From Cymbidium sinense (Eukaryota > Streptophyta > Magnoliopsida > Asparagales > Orchidaceae), in the NCBI GenBank assembly GCA_021442155.1, contig CM038221.1, positions 152,387,601 to 152,451,600 on the forward strand: a stretch of DNA of 64,000 nt, written 5' to 3'. A model generated the notes under the pieces. The model ran no database searches, was not told the origin of the DNA, and saw nothing but the letters and a program-made list of their open reading frames with translations. A program made the position numbers and the translations under genes. Positions 33,590 to 45,654 of the stretch are shown here, one piece after another; the first letter of the stretch is position 1; each line of letters opens with the position of its first letter.

Positions 33590-36582
33590 AAGGGTGCCCA
33601 ATATGTATGGTGTGACTGACATGGTACACCACATGTATTGGTGTTGATTGAGATGATAAAAAATGTCGAACGATCACAAGCACTAACAAAAATGATCTAC
33701 TCCCAACCCAAGGTGTAGAAAGAATCAAGAGCTTAGTGCAATGTGACTCTACTCATGTCAAAGACATAAGAGAGTGAAGGAGGAATCCACTAGGGATTAA
33801 GTATGTGAACCCTTCACTGAGGAAGTAGGTTCAAGTCATCCACTGGAATGAGAGGTTTGTTTTGATTTGCATCTTGTTGGGAGAAATTTGATTTGATTTG
33901 TTGATTTATGATTTGGTGCTCCATTAGGGATGAAAATGTGAACTCTCCACTAGGGGAGCAAGTTTAAGTCATCCATTGGGGAGAAGAGGTTGTGAAATCT
34001 GCTGGGGGATTAGAATTTGGGATTTGCTAGGGATAAAAGTTGTGAACTCTAAGGGGAGCAAGTTCAAGTTGGATTGATTTGATTGTTTGATTTGACTCCA
34101 CTAGGAGGTTGGTTGTATTGTTTTGTTTGTTTAGTTGGACTCTACTGGGAGAAGGGTTGAATTTCTTTCAGGTGTTTTAAAATTTTTTTGGATTTTGAGA
34201 TGGACCTTGTTGGTTTGCGATGGACCACACTGAGTAGGGGCCATGTCGACCTTGACCTACTTTAGTTTTACCAATCCAAAGAGGTAGTATACCATCCACA
34301 TGGTAAGACTATCCAACCAAAGGGGTTGCCTTTTGGTGCATTAGTCATTAGGAAGAAAGCATAGATTTACATTCTCCAAAGTAGGATCATATGTGGGTGA
34401 TCCATTGATAGGCAACATTAAACCCAACCTTAGGTCGACTATTGAGTGAATGCTACCGGGGACTTAAATCACCAAAGATAGTCAAAATTAATTTCATTTT
34501 AATTGATTTTATGGATCCCATTGATTTAAATGGGACTAAGTATGTTGGTCTTGATCACATCGATTTACTAATCCAAAAGGGTAGTCTACCAACCACATAG
34601 TAGGACTATCCAACTAAAGGGGTTGCCTTTCGATTTGCAATGGCCAAGTTAAGAAGAAAGCACAGAGACTCACATCTTTTAAAATAAGAAACCAGGGTGA
34701 TGATTGGCAATAAAATGAACCAACTTAGTCGATTATTGAGTGAATGCCTCTGGGACTTAAATCATAAAAGATAGTCAAAACTAATTTCATTTTCAATTAT
34801 TTTTGATGGATCCCATCAGGATTTATTTAAGTAGGGCCATGTTGGCCTTGGTCTAGTTTCAAATTTACTAATCCAAAGGGAGTAGCAACCAACCACATAG
34901 TAGGACTATCCAACCAAAGGAATGTCTTTTGATTTGCAATGGTCAAGTTAAGAAGAAAGGGTGGGGACTCACATATTCTAAAATAAGGAACCACTAGGTG
35001 ATGCTTGCAACAAATCAAACCACATAAGGTCGAATTATTGAGTGAATTCCTTGGGACTTAACCACAAAGATAGTCAAAATTATTTTTATTTATTAATTAT
35101 TTTTTATGGATCCCATTAGTTTTTGATGGGTCGACCGTAGGGGATGTCACGCTGACCTACTTCAGATTTACCAATCCAAAAGGGTAGTTTACAAACTACA
35201 TAGTAGGACTATCCAATCGAAGGGGTGCTTTTTGATTTGCAGTAGCTGTACTAAGATGAAAGCATAATAGACTTACATCCTCCAAAATAAGGAACCACTA
35301 GGGTGATTGGTTGCTATGCAATAAATTAAACCCGACCTAGGGTTGACTATTGAGTGAATGTCGCTGTGGACTTAAATCAGCTCAAAGATAGTCAAAATGA
35401 ATTTTATTTTTTTAATTGTTTGGTGGATCCCATTGATTTACGATGGACTACACTGAGTAGGAGTCGTGTTGGCCTTGGCTTATATTCAGATTTACCAATC
35501 CAATGAGAATAGCTTCCCGGTCGAGGGGAGAACTATCTAACCAAAGGGGTGCCTTTTAGTTTGTAACGATTAATTTAGGGAAGAAAGCACGGGGACTCAT
35601 ATCTTCCAAAATAAGGAACCATTAGTGATGCTTAAAGATAAATTGAACCGACTAGTTATAGAGAATATGAGGACTTAAATCACTCAAAGATAGTCAAGAT
35701 TAATTTCATTTTAATTATCTTTAATGGATCTCATTGGTTTGAATGGACTACGAAAGGGGCGGTTTTGGTCTACTTCAGACCAAAAAGGGTAGTCCAACCA
35801 CATGGTACATGAAGCCAACCAAAGGAGTGCCTTTCAGTTTGTAGTGGCTGTACTAAGAAGAAAGCGTAGTAGACTTACATCCTCCAAAATAAGGAACCAC
35901 TGGGGTGATCGATTTCTTGTGCAACAAATCAAACTCGACCTATGGCTGATTATTGAGTGAATGCCACTGGGGGACTTAAATCAGCTCAAAGATAGTCAAA
36001 ATTAATTTCATTTTTTTAATTGTTTAGTGGATCCCATTAGTTTGTGATGGACTGCACTGAGTAGGGGCTGTGTTGGCCTTGGCCCACATTCAAATTTACC
36101 AATACAAAGGGAGTAGCTACCCAGCCGAAGGGAGAACTATCCAACTAAATGGGTGCCTTTCAGTTTGCAATAGTTAATTCAGGAAAGAAAGCATGGGGAC
36201 TCACATCTTTACTAAATAAAAGACCATTGGGGTGACCGATTTCTTATGTAACAAATCAAACTTGACCTAGGGCTACCCATCAGTTTGCAACAGTCATGCT
36301 AGAAAGAATGCATAGTAGACTTACATCTTCCAAAGCAAAATGACTACCGGGGTAACCTGTTTGTGGTAAAATAGATTCAACCTGACCTAAGGGCAACTAC
36401 ATAGAGAGTGCTGACCCGAGGACTTATCTCAACTCAAGCGTAGTCAGGCAATTCCTATAGGTAGTTCTGCTGACATTGCCCTAAAGATAGGATGCCTGCT
36501 TGAGAAAGGGGCCTTTGGAGACTTGAATTCCTAATCCACAAGTGAATAGATTTTTTTGTTTATTTGTTTGATTATCGTGGAC
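33590..36582 (-). other. Element A 3' spacer, interrupted by B
   Basis: This is the reverse complement of about 8,848-10,524 in element C, enlarged by tandem repeats. It starts next to the LTR with AAGGGTGCCC, includes 'cttaggttgggagtagatca' equivalents near 33,700, and reaches the segment with 'gacttgaattcctaatccac' near 36,515. There B is inserted; the site corresponds to GTCCA at 8,844-8,848 in C. No gene is visible; the frame at 34,827-35,018 is repeat-derived. Confidence 0.88.
34200..36300 (-). repeat. ~300-bp tandem repeat, about 6-7 copies, in A 3' spacer
   Basis: The marker 'gatagtcaaaattaattt' recurs near 34,475, 34,770, 35,068, 35,388, 35,688 and 35,992. The marker 'actatccaaccaaaggggt' (with changes) recurs near 34,307, 34,607, 34,903, 35,208, 35,534 and 36,137. 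The period is about 295-320 bases. Each unit carries 'aagaagaaagca' and 'tggatccca' segments. Element C has only two to three recognisable units. Later copies (35,640-36,000) are shortened. Confidence 0.88.
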
Positions 36583-39500
36583 TGTGGTGAAATTTTTTTT
36601 ATTTTCATCTTCATCTATCTTTTGAAAAAAAATAAATGAAGACAAAAATAACACATTTAGTTGACACCACGTAGATCTGCAGATGTTCTCGTTAGGGTGA
36701 TCGGGTATGACATTGAGGAATGATATACTATCTCGAGAGACATAAGTCACCATCTTACAATGGACCTAATCACCTAATGAAGACTCCTAAGGCATATGAA
36801 TCTTCAGATGTACCAGAGATTCTTCTCCTACTTTACATGGAAAAGTAAAGTAAGTTTATTTTAAGTCAAGTTTGTTAAGTTCCCTGTAGAGGCAAGACCT
36901 CATAGTTAATTACATCTTCAGGAATGATATTCCTTAAGAATACTCTCGATCAAGGTAAATGATCATTGTCTCCAAATATTTCAAAGATAGGACTATCAAC
37001 AAATTAGTTATTTTTTGAAGATCAAGTGGGATTGATCAAGAGGAGGGGGTTATTATCGAAACCAAAAGGAGATGAGTAGGGGATGCTTATGACACTAGGA
37101 AGCCTAGTAAGCATCCCAAACTATCTTATGGTTGAGCTTTATATTTTTTGAAATTTGAAAGGAGTTGATTGTTTGAGTTAAATTTTTATTAGAAATCTAG
37201 GGCTTACAATTCCATAACACAAGATCATGGAAATGCCTCAGAGGTGAGGATTTATGCTTGTAGTCCACAAAGAAAATTAACAACCTCTGAACCTAAATCT
37301 AAGGAGCTTTGGCGAGAGCCAAGGCATGACCTAAATCTAAGAAAAAATGGGTATATGGTTTAACTCCACAAGAGAGGATAAAACACCTGACTATTAGACT
37401 TACAACCACCTAAGGGTGGCTGCTAACTAACTCCTCCTAAGATTTTAAATACATGTTGGCAAGTCTTATGCTTTTGCAAGATAGCTAGACTGTTGTTTAT
37501 TTAGGAAGAGACTAACTCCTTAAACACACTCCCTAAGAGACTAGATCATGTAGGGAATGAATAATGACTTATATCTAATGCAAATTTTTGTTAAGTTTTA
37601 TTTTTATTTTTGGATAATTTATTTGACACAGGCTATGTGATTCTTATGCCTAATGCATAAGAAATTGGTTATGGACCAAAATAAGCAAGAAGGAGGTGTG
37701 TTTCTACCATGGCTCTCAAAGGTCAAGCCAAGTTCTCTAAAAAAGATGGAAGCCCTCCATAAGCAAGACTGAAGTAAGATGTTTTTTATGCATGATGTGA
37801 GACATACAACATTCAACTAAGGGGTTGCTAAATCTTTTATCTTGATTTATAACCTACGCTTTAAGTAAGGTTATAAGTTCTTAAATTTTTTTAATTTTGA
37901 GTTAATTAATTGAATAGAAAATTTATTTTTCTTAAGAGACTAAATCGCATCGAGGCCATTCATCAATCAATGAAAAAAATAAGAGAAAATAGGCCATCTT
38001 AATGCACAAGCTAAACAAACATCAAACAATTTTTATAAAACTAGCGCAAAAGAATAAAAGGCTGATGTGGTCGGGTACCACCACACAACCTAAAAAGAAA
38101 TGTGGATAGCCAAGCTCTACCCTTATACAACCCGGATTACAAATGAATTAATTACAATTTAGAAAGAATTCATATTATGGGGGTCTTCATTCTTCATTTC
38201 TTTCTTTCTTTCTTCTTTCATCATTCTTTCTTTCCTTCTTTGGGTTGGTTGGGATGTAGTTTGCTCCAAGGATTCACATGGTACATAAGACATAGTCTTA
38301 TTACCAATGTTCATCCTAATCCCCCATAACATTCATTCCAAATCTTAATTGCAAAATTACACGAAAATGGGAAATGTTAAATCTGACTAAATTCTTCAAA
38401 ACAAAGATTAGATAAATATATCACACAACCCAAGCATGTATATAGGAATAAATTGGACTTAGCACCCCACACATGGGTAACTGAGTCCACCTGTCCTAAT
38501 TTAGATTATGCTTAGGGTTATAAGCAACCTGCACAACAAAAGCATTTATATTTTTATTACAGTGCCCCTTAAGCACAATCTCCTGCAGAAGACAATGATT
38601 AGAGTAAATTCATCCTATCATCTAGTCTATGCACATGCACCTTAACATCCAGTCTAAAATATTACAACACAAAATAAAATCAGGCATCAAACCATGCACC
38701 ACCCAAATATAGAGCTGGAAATGGTGACTTAGGCTTATGTGTGTGCCATTTAAGGCTCATATGGTATGTCCTAGCTAGGCTTTAAGGTTAGAATTTTATA
38801 AGTATGAAGGATTCAAATTAAAGGGTTATTTAATTTAAGTGGTTTAGTTGATTTATTAATTTTATTTGATGATTTGATTTGGTTTGAATGAACCTACACT
38901 TCATTACTTTGTGTTGTAAAGAGAGGAAAAGAGAAGAGAACTTTTCTTTCCCTACCTTAAGTAATTTCTAAGGTAGATTCATTAGTGATTTTTCTTTTTA
39001 GTGAATATTTTATTATGTGTTTAATTAATTAATAAGTTTAGATTTGCTCTAAATAAACCTATTCAATAAGAAATGCATTTTAGATTAATTAAGGTGAATT
39101 ACTATCACAAAACACATACCATTTATTTCTTTCCAACATGTATATCATGCATATGAATAAATCCTAAGCATATCTATACATTCAAATGCAAATCTTAGCA
39201 CACCTTAATGGTGAATGCAAAGAGATGTTGCTTAGGAAAATTTGGATGTTTCATGAATGCATGATTTTGTTAACTAGAAGAGGGATTCTTTTATCCATTA
39301 ATCAAATGTACTTGTACATGTATGAAAGACATAAGTGAGTACGACGCCATTATTTTTTACACCAAGGGTATAAGGTACAAGACCTTCTTAGGGCTACTTA
39401 AATCCTCGCAATCCTGGGATGTCCAGACAAATATACCATTTTTCTTAAATACATGTGCATGTACAAAAAGAAAATAAATGGATGAAGAATCATGTAAAAG

Positions 39501-41034
39501 GTTTATGTTTGTTTGTTTGCTTTGGTTATGAAATTTACATATGTGATGTGAAACACCTTCTTGAGTCATAACATAGAAGTGCATAGGAATAGATTTAAGC
39601 AAGTGTTATGTTCTTTTCAAATGAACTATACACTTTACAAATCCTATACAAACTCATGTTAAGAAAAGAGAAGAGAATCACATAACACATTTTAAGCTAT
39701 AATCACATGCAAGCTTATAAGTACTTATAAGTAGCATAAAGTCATTTATAAGCTTTGATTTATAAGTTTTTAATAATAATTTTTTATTTAGTAGTGATAA
39801 TAGCCACTCATATTCTTACTTTAGCCAAAGCATGCAATTTGACATGAAGAAAAGATTTAATTTATTTTGATTTTTTAAAAGATATGAATGCATGATTTTC
39901 ATATGGCACACAATATTTAGCATGCTTGGAAAGAAATAAAGTGATGTAAGAATGTAACTTCATTCACCCTAATTAATTCCTAAAGACAATCTTATGAAAT
40001 AAGATAACTTAAAGTGAATCAAAATTTCTTTAAAGGGATTTTTATTTTTGTTTTGAGTTTGATTTGATTTAAGAAATGTGAAGAGCTTTGTTGGTCCTAA
40101 CCCATTTCTCCTATGTATGAATTGATTTAGTTTAATTTTTGGAATCATTAAGTTGATTTTATGTTTTGTTAAGGTTATGATGTAAATTAAGTCCATTAAT
40201 TACCCCTTACCTACACCACTTTAACATAATTAACCTAACAATTATGAGCCAACATATGATATGCAACCACATGGAATTGAAATCAGCAATTCACCTAAGA
40301 AAGAAAGGGGCCTAATGTAATTGGCTCACAATTATTGATTAATTAAGCTAAAAGATTTAATTAAGTACTTTGATAACCTTCCCACACATGTGAGTTGGAA
40401 ATGATTTCCTTAAATTTACCTTAGGATTTTGAACACCTAATGATCTACCCAACAAAGGATCGATTTAGCTCAGATTGATTTTGAAAGTTTGATTAAACTA
40501 ATTAAGTAGGTCATTTGTGGATTAATCCTTAATTAAATTTAGATTAAGGAAGAAAGGGGGTTTAGGGAATAGCTTAGGGAAAATATCACAAACCCATTCC
40601 ATAAACCTCCTACTTACTTAAATAATGTTTAATTATCTTAATTAAGTTATTAAACTACTATTCACATGCTTAATTACTCTTACTTACATTAAGAGGGTGA
40701 TTAAGGATTCATTAATTAATTTTCCTGATTAACTCATTAATAAATTCCAGGAAAATTAGGAGAGGCAGAGGTCATCCCACTAAATATATCTAAGAAATTT
40801 GGAATTAATTAATAAAGTAATCAGGAGTAATTAAGGTTATTAAGTTTTCAATTAAACTCTAATTAAGAAAAAAACATTGTTTAAAATCAATTAAAAATAA
40901 TTTTATATTATTCCTCACTGAATTATCTTTAAAATGAAGTTAAATTTTTATTTTTATGATTTTTTTTAAATTTAATTATAAATTTATGAAGTTTTTGTGA
41001 TTAAGGGATAATTAAATAGCCCTAATTAATTAAC

Positions 41035-41490
41035 TAATCCCATTGGCGCCACGTGGACCGCAGACGTGATGCGCGCTTTCCATGTGGCACAGTCAGATTG
41101 TTTATTTAAGTTGTCAAATCACATTCACTGCGGTATACGCACTTTGGTTGTTCAATCAAGGATCAGATGGTTAAGATCAAACCCGCAGTTATGATGGATT
41201 AAATCAATGGATCTAGTGCATTTAATCAGGACCTTCCATCCAAAACATGCGGGATGGAGGGTCCATGATTCATCCCTGCCTTTGCTTATGGGAAACGGAG
41301 ACTGTCCGTCCTCCATGGCTTGATCCGAGCTCACTTGAGCTCAGATACGGCTGATTCAACCCACACCATCTAGAAGTAAGGAGAAGAACATCCAACGGTT
41401 GAATTTCAATGGGATTACAATTCCCTTCACAAAGGACCAAGGATTTTTCTACTTAAGCTCGGTTTTGAGGCATACCTCATCAGAGGCTAT
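41035..41490 (-). promoter_or_regulatory. GC-richer promoter-like block of LTR B with G-box
   Basis: This is the best preserved copy of the block. It contains CCACGTGG at 41,049-41,056 (the core CACGTG is a plant G-box). It has an inverted pair, GGACCTTCCATCC (41,229-41,241) with GGATGGAGGGTCC (41,251-41,263), and ATCCAACGGTTGAAT near 41,391-41,405. The words suggest a promoter or enhancer; transcription was not tested. Confidence 0.45.
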
Positions 41491-42354
41491 CACCGACGCT
41501 TCCAATGGTTGAGGTAGCTTTGTCTAGTGGAGATGAAGCCCTGTTTAAGGTTTCAAGCTTTGAGAAGAAGTGGATCTTCCACCAACCAAATCTCCTTCAA
41601 ATGGCTTGCGCTTTGGTCAGTCTACCCCTCCTGGCTTGGATGCCTGGGAAAAGCTTTGGGTGAGCTCGACTTGCTTCTTGATGGTGCTTGTAAGAACAAT
41701 TGGAGTTTGATTGAGAATTGAGCAAAGTGGAAATCTCTCTCACCTCCCCTATTTTGGCTTTCAAGAAATCTGAGAAGAGGAAATTGGAATGAGCTTAGGA
41801 ATGGCTAGGGAAACTTGGAGAAGCTTGCCTTTGATCCTCTGAGCTCAATCGAATGCAAGGATCGTGGTTTGAGTGGAAATGAGGGGGAGTATATCTCCCC
41901 ATACTTGGATCAAATGGCCAAAGCTTGCCTTACCATTTTGATCAATTTGATCTAATTGAATGGGTTGTTTAGGTTGTTAGGAGCTCCATGTGGTTTGATT
42001 TTGACAGAGGAGTGGAAGTGCTGAGGTGCACATGGGTTAAAATGAGTGTGGGAGGTGATCCAAGTGGAAAAATTTGATTAGAGGGGTCAGTTTGGCCTTG
42101 GGTTGGGTCATGGCTGACCCAAACCCATTGAGTCATGTGCACCACCTCCCTTGGTGTCCAAATGGTCCATTAGGATAATGCCAAGTGGCCATGAAAAGGA
42201 TTTGGCCAAATTCCAAGTGAATTTGGCCATAGGTTATCCTTTGACTCAAGGGTAAAATAATTATTTGGCTTTAATTTTGATTTAGGCAGATTTGAAATGA
42301 TTGAAAAATGGGTTGTGCCAATTTTCAATAAATTTGAAGTTTATTTGATATGAT

Positions 42355-43180
42355 TTGGCTCAAGTCGACCCATTTAGGTCAAATGGGTCAACTTGGGTCA
42401 AGTTGACCAATTGGTCAAATTGGGTCAAACCATGGGTTAGGTCAAGTTCAAATGATCATTTAGAGTGAATTGGTATCATTGGTTTGGTTCAATTTGGTTT
42501 ATATTTGGTTTTGGTTCATTTGAATTCACTTAGGTCAAATGGGTCAAGTTGACCAATTTGACCCATTTGACCCAATTAGGTTAGGTCATGGGTTGGTTTA
42601 GGCTTGGTTGATCATTTTAAATGTTTTACAAGCTTTGGTTTAAATCAATTTTGGTTTGGTTAAGTTTCAAGTTGATTTCACCGTTTAGGTCAAGTTGGGT
42701 TCATGGTCAATTGGGCTCGATTGGGTCTAGTTGGCCAATCGGAGCTTTGGTTAAGTTCAACAAGTTATTTGGAATAAATTAGACCTATTGGTTGCAGTCA
42801 ATTTGGCTTAGATCAAGATTTAACACATTTTGACTTTTTAGGTCAATTTGGGTCAACTTAGGTCAAGTGGCCAATTAAGCTAGGTTTGGCTCAAATGATG
42901 ACTTGGTCAAGTTCAATCATTGATCATGGATTGGTTTTGATCAATGGTTTCAATCAATTTGGCCTATGGTGAATTTTGGCTAGTTTAGATTTCATTTGGG
43001 CTAAGAGTTGACATGGTCTAAGGCTAGGTTTGACTTGGTTTGACCCAATTTGAGTGATTAATCATCCTATGATGATTGTTGCTCATAATGTGCAGCTTAG
43101 ATGGGCTTAGTTCAATACAATTTAGCTTAAAAAGGTGTTTAAGATCATTTTGGGTCAAGTGAGCTTAAGTGGGTCAATTG
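42355..43180 (-). promoter_or_regulatory. TTGACC/GGTCAA-dense array of LTR B
   Basis: At 42,360-42,600 nearly every 10-15 bases hold GGTCAA or TTGACC, often as face-to-face pairs such as GGTCAAGTTGACC (42,396-42,408). Equivalent stretches are at 11,450-12,130, 20,095-20,790, 31,865-32,640 and 59,050-59,860. TTGAC is the W-box core of WRKY factors; regulation is inferred. Confidence 0.45.
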
Positions 43181-43983
43181 GCTTGATCAAGGCTTGATTT
43201 AAGCTTGGTTGAACTCACATATGGACTTATGATTGAAATATAAATCCATTTACAAGTGATTTGGAGTCAAATGGGTTTTGATTCACTTGACAATTTCAAG
43301 TTCAAAGGATGAACATGGGTTTGATTTGTTTTGGTTTGATTTGATTTGATGATTGAAGTTTATGATTGAATTTGGTTTGTGATTGAGGGATTGATTGTTT
43401 GAAGAGAAAATCCAAAGGTTTGAATTGATTTGAGAATGATTTGGTTAAGTTCAAGAATTTAACTTGAAATATTTTAGGTTGGATTTAGATTAGATTTGGA
43501 TTTGAGTTTTGAATTTAGTTTTGGGTATTTGAATTTATATTTCATTCATATTTGTGAATATAAATGAGAATATAAATGGGTTATCAGAAAATCTTTTGAA
43601 TTTGGAATGATTTGGATTTGATTTGAGCTAAGTCCATAAGATGAAATCAAAATGGCATAAGAAAGATTGTAGATTTAGAATTGATTTGGATTTAAAGTTG
43701 ATTTGAGTTTGAAGTTGATTTGGATATGAAGTTGATTTGAATTTGAAGTTTGACTTGAAAGAAGGAAGTAAGGATTTAGTTCAAGCTATAGGGTAGACAA
43801 GTTTTCCTAATGCCCCTACGACATGACCTATTCCTATGGCTACTCTTCTAAGTCTCTAGAGATAGGTTAAGTGTTCACCTAATCACTAAAAATGTCTTAA
43901 GACTAAGGAACTCTTAATGTCTAAGAAGAGTCCTATGTCTAAGATGAAGAAGTTGAAAGCTCACTCCAAAAGTGATGTCAACA

Positions 43984-44230
43984 AAGGGCGCCTAATAGGT
44001 GTGGTGCGAGTGACAAGGCATACCACGCGTATTGGTGTTGACCGAGATGATCAACAACAACGGTCATAACTAACTGAAATGATCTACTCCCAACCCAAGG
44101 TGTAGAAGGAATCAAGAGCTTAGTGCAATGTGACTCTACTTAGGTCAAAGACATAAGAGAGTGAAGGAGGAATTCACTAGGGATAGAGTATATGAACCTT
44201 CCACTAAGAAATAGGTTCAAGTCATCCACT
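43984..44230 (-). other. Stub of element B 3' spacer
   Basis: It continues from the LTR with AAAGGGCGCC and 'ctacttaggtcaaagacata', homologous to 10,524 down to about 10,280 in C and to 33,590-33,840 in A. It ends at the deletion junction, where the sequence switches abruptly to reverse transcriptase. Confidence 0.88.
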
Positions 44231-44240
44231 CGAGGCCATC
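44222..44240. other. Deletion junction: A RT fused to B spacer
   Basis: Read on the minus strand, RT sequence GATGGCCTCG continues as AGTGGATGAC, a spacer word. Intact RT in C reads GAGGATGAAA here, while the intact spacer reads CAGTGGATGACC. The six bases GGATGA are common to both parents. Confidence 0.85.
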
Positions 44241-44640
44241 TTGATTTGGTTGTAGCCAGATGACCCATCCATGAAGGAGAAAACTACATGAGATGAGGCG
44301 ATATCCACCATTAATTTTAGTATAAGAAGAGAAAATTCATCCTTAGGACATGCCTTATTTAAGTCCCTGAAATCAATGCATATGCGAATTTGGCCATTCT
44401 TCTTCTTAATTGGGACAATACTGGCTAACCAGATAGGGTATTTTTCTTCCTTTATAAAACCTGCATCAATTAGCTTCTTGACTTCAAAAATGACCTGTTG
44501 TTCGATTTCCAATCGCATGTGTCTAGGAGCTTGCTTGATAAGGTTAACATTACATGGTCTGCTACATACGCCGAGATAATCTGGGCATCTCTTTATAGCT
44601 CCATGCAAAGCAGTCCTTAAACTCAATCAATAGCCTAACT
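44231..44640 (-). pseudogene. Truncated reverse transcriptase of element A
   Basis: It is open over 44,222-44,626 (134 codons, the last few from the spacer). It starts MSLRTALHGAIKRCPDYLG and continues with the fingers strand LIKQAPRHMRLEIEQ, VKKLIDAGFIKE, then IVPIKKKNGQIRICIDFRD followed by LNKACPKDEF. These are RT blocks 1-3, with the first catalytic Asp expected in the following palm strand (FSFMDGSSGYNQIKMA). The protein ends right after that strand. YVDD, thumb, RNase H and integrase are removed by the deletion. The family's RT is about 250-300 residues, so roughly half remains. It is much better preserved than the copy in C. Confidence 0.92.
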
Positions 44641-45600
44641 AAGTCATTGGTATCTTCTTTATTCAACAAAGAATTGATGTATGTCGGGCATGGATTTTCT
44701 TCTGTCCCGAGGTCGATTTCTTTGAGCTTGTCAATTATTGAATGGATTTCCTCTTCAATTCTTTAAGTGTATCTTTTATTTGGAGATCATATGGATCATC
44801 TGAAGTTTCTAAACATACTTCCTCAAAAGAGTTAGTGTGGTTTGAGAAGAACCTATCAAACTCCAGATGATTGGTGACAACTAAGCGTTAATCATCATCA
44901 TCGATTGGGCCCACTATACTGAATCCTAGTCCTGATCTTGACTGTGCATCCCTGCCTCTACTGTTCCACAGCCTCTTAAAGTACTCAAATCTGTGATTGG
45001 ACCATATGTAAGGAATCAAACCCTTTTTGTAAGATTATGAACACAAGGTGAGTACCAATCAAAAGGAAATTCAATTAATTCTATATATGAATTATCCTTA
45101 AGTTCTACATCAACTCCTGGATTTGAGGATGATGATCCCAATAAGGATCTCTTCAGCTTGACATTCATGGAAGACTGAGGGGCCTCCTTAACTACTAAAC
45201 CTTCAACTTTTTGAGGGGAAAGTAAGGTTAGAGCTAAAGTTCCCAACTGCTGCCTAATTATCTTACATAAACCTGATTTGAATACATTCGTGCTTTGCTT
45301 GGAGGCCTGGTCTTCATCATTGTCCGGCTCGAGTGTCACCTCCAATGAAACCTGCTGAGAGGGGTTGGCTGGTATGCTAATCACATGAGACTTATCCTCC
45401 GAGTTGGATTCCAAGGCTATGTGAATAGTAAGGGTACTTCTGTGGACTGGAACATAACCCCTATTGGCTGACAGCCAACTAAGGGCTCTTCCACCTCTGG
45501 AATTGCCTCTGTATTTGCCTCTACCTCTGCCTGGTGGAGGTCGAGTCATCCTACCCATATGTCTATATGGTGGAATGAACTGTGAGTGGAATGTGACATG
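44640..45600 (-). pseudogene. Protease-RT linker of element A
   Basis: The main open stretch is 45,016-45,558 (180 codons). It starts MGRMTRPPPGRGRGKYRGN, an Arg/Gly-rich segment that could bind nucleic acid. HRSTLTIHIALESNSEDK, an acidic stretch (EVTLEPDNDEDQ) and a final EFPFDWYSPC segment follow. The same order is present in C (3,720-4,250). From 44,980 to 44,640 the frame is broken by stops; traces of the acidic part open in C at 4,269-4,598 are visible. No enzyme domain is recognised. It is presumed to be a spacer in the polyprotein. Confidence 0.65.
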
Positions 45601-45654
45601 CGGCTCTACTTCTTCCTTGATGTCCTTTTCTCATTCACTTGTACTTTTCTTTTT

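Larger units (their letters stand above)
36583..43983 (-). mobile_element. Element B 3' LTR (7,401 bp)
   Basis: It begins TGTGGTGAAATTTT and ends GTGATGTCAACA, followed by AAAGGGCGCCT and a short internal stub. It is inserted into A's 3' spacer; TGGAC (36,578-36,582) is the expected left duplication. A right-hand duplication is absent because everything beyond B's spacer stub was deleted. The GC-richer block (41,035-41,490) and W-box-like array (42,355-43,180) are clear. Frames at 37,619-37,816, 39,357-39,602, 39,969-40,196, 41,152-41,334 and 41,527-41,721 have no support as genes. Confidence 0.9.

Noticed and set aside
36583..43983. B as a simple solo LTR in A's spacer
   Set aside because: Past 43,983 the sequence continues into LTR-adjacent internal sequence (AAAGGGCGCC and the spacer), not into A's spacer with a TGGAC duplication.
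43981..43995. GGCGCC next to the LTR as a primer-binding site, implying the opposite element direction
   Set aside because: gag-protease-RT order in A and C, and the longer tRNA-Arg-like match at 53,261-53,279, fix the direction. The GGCGCC side is the 3' LTR.
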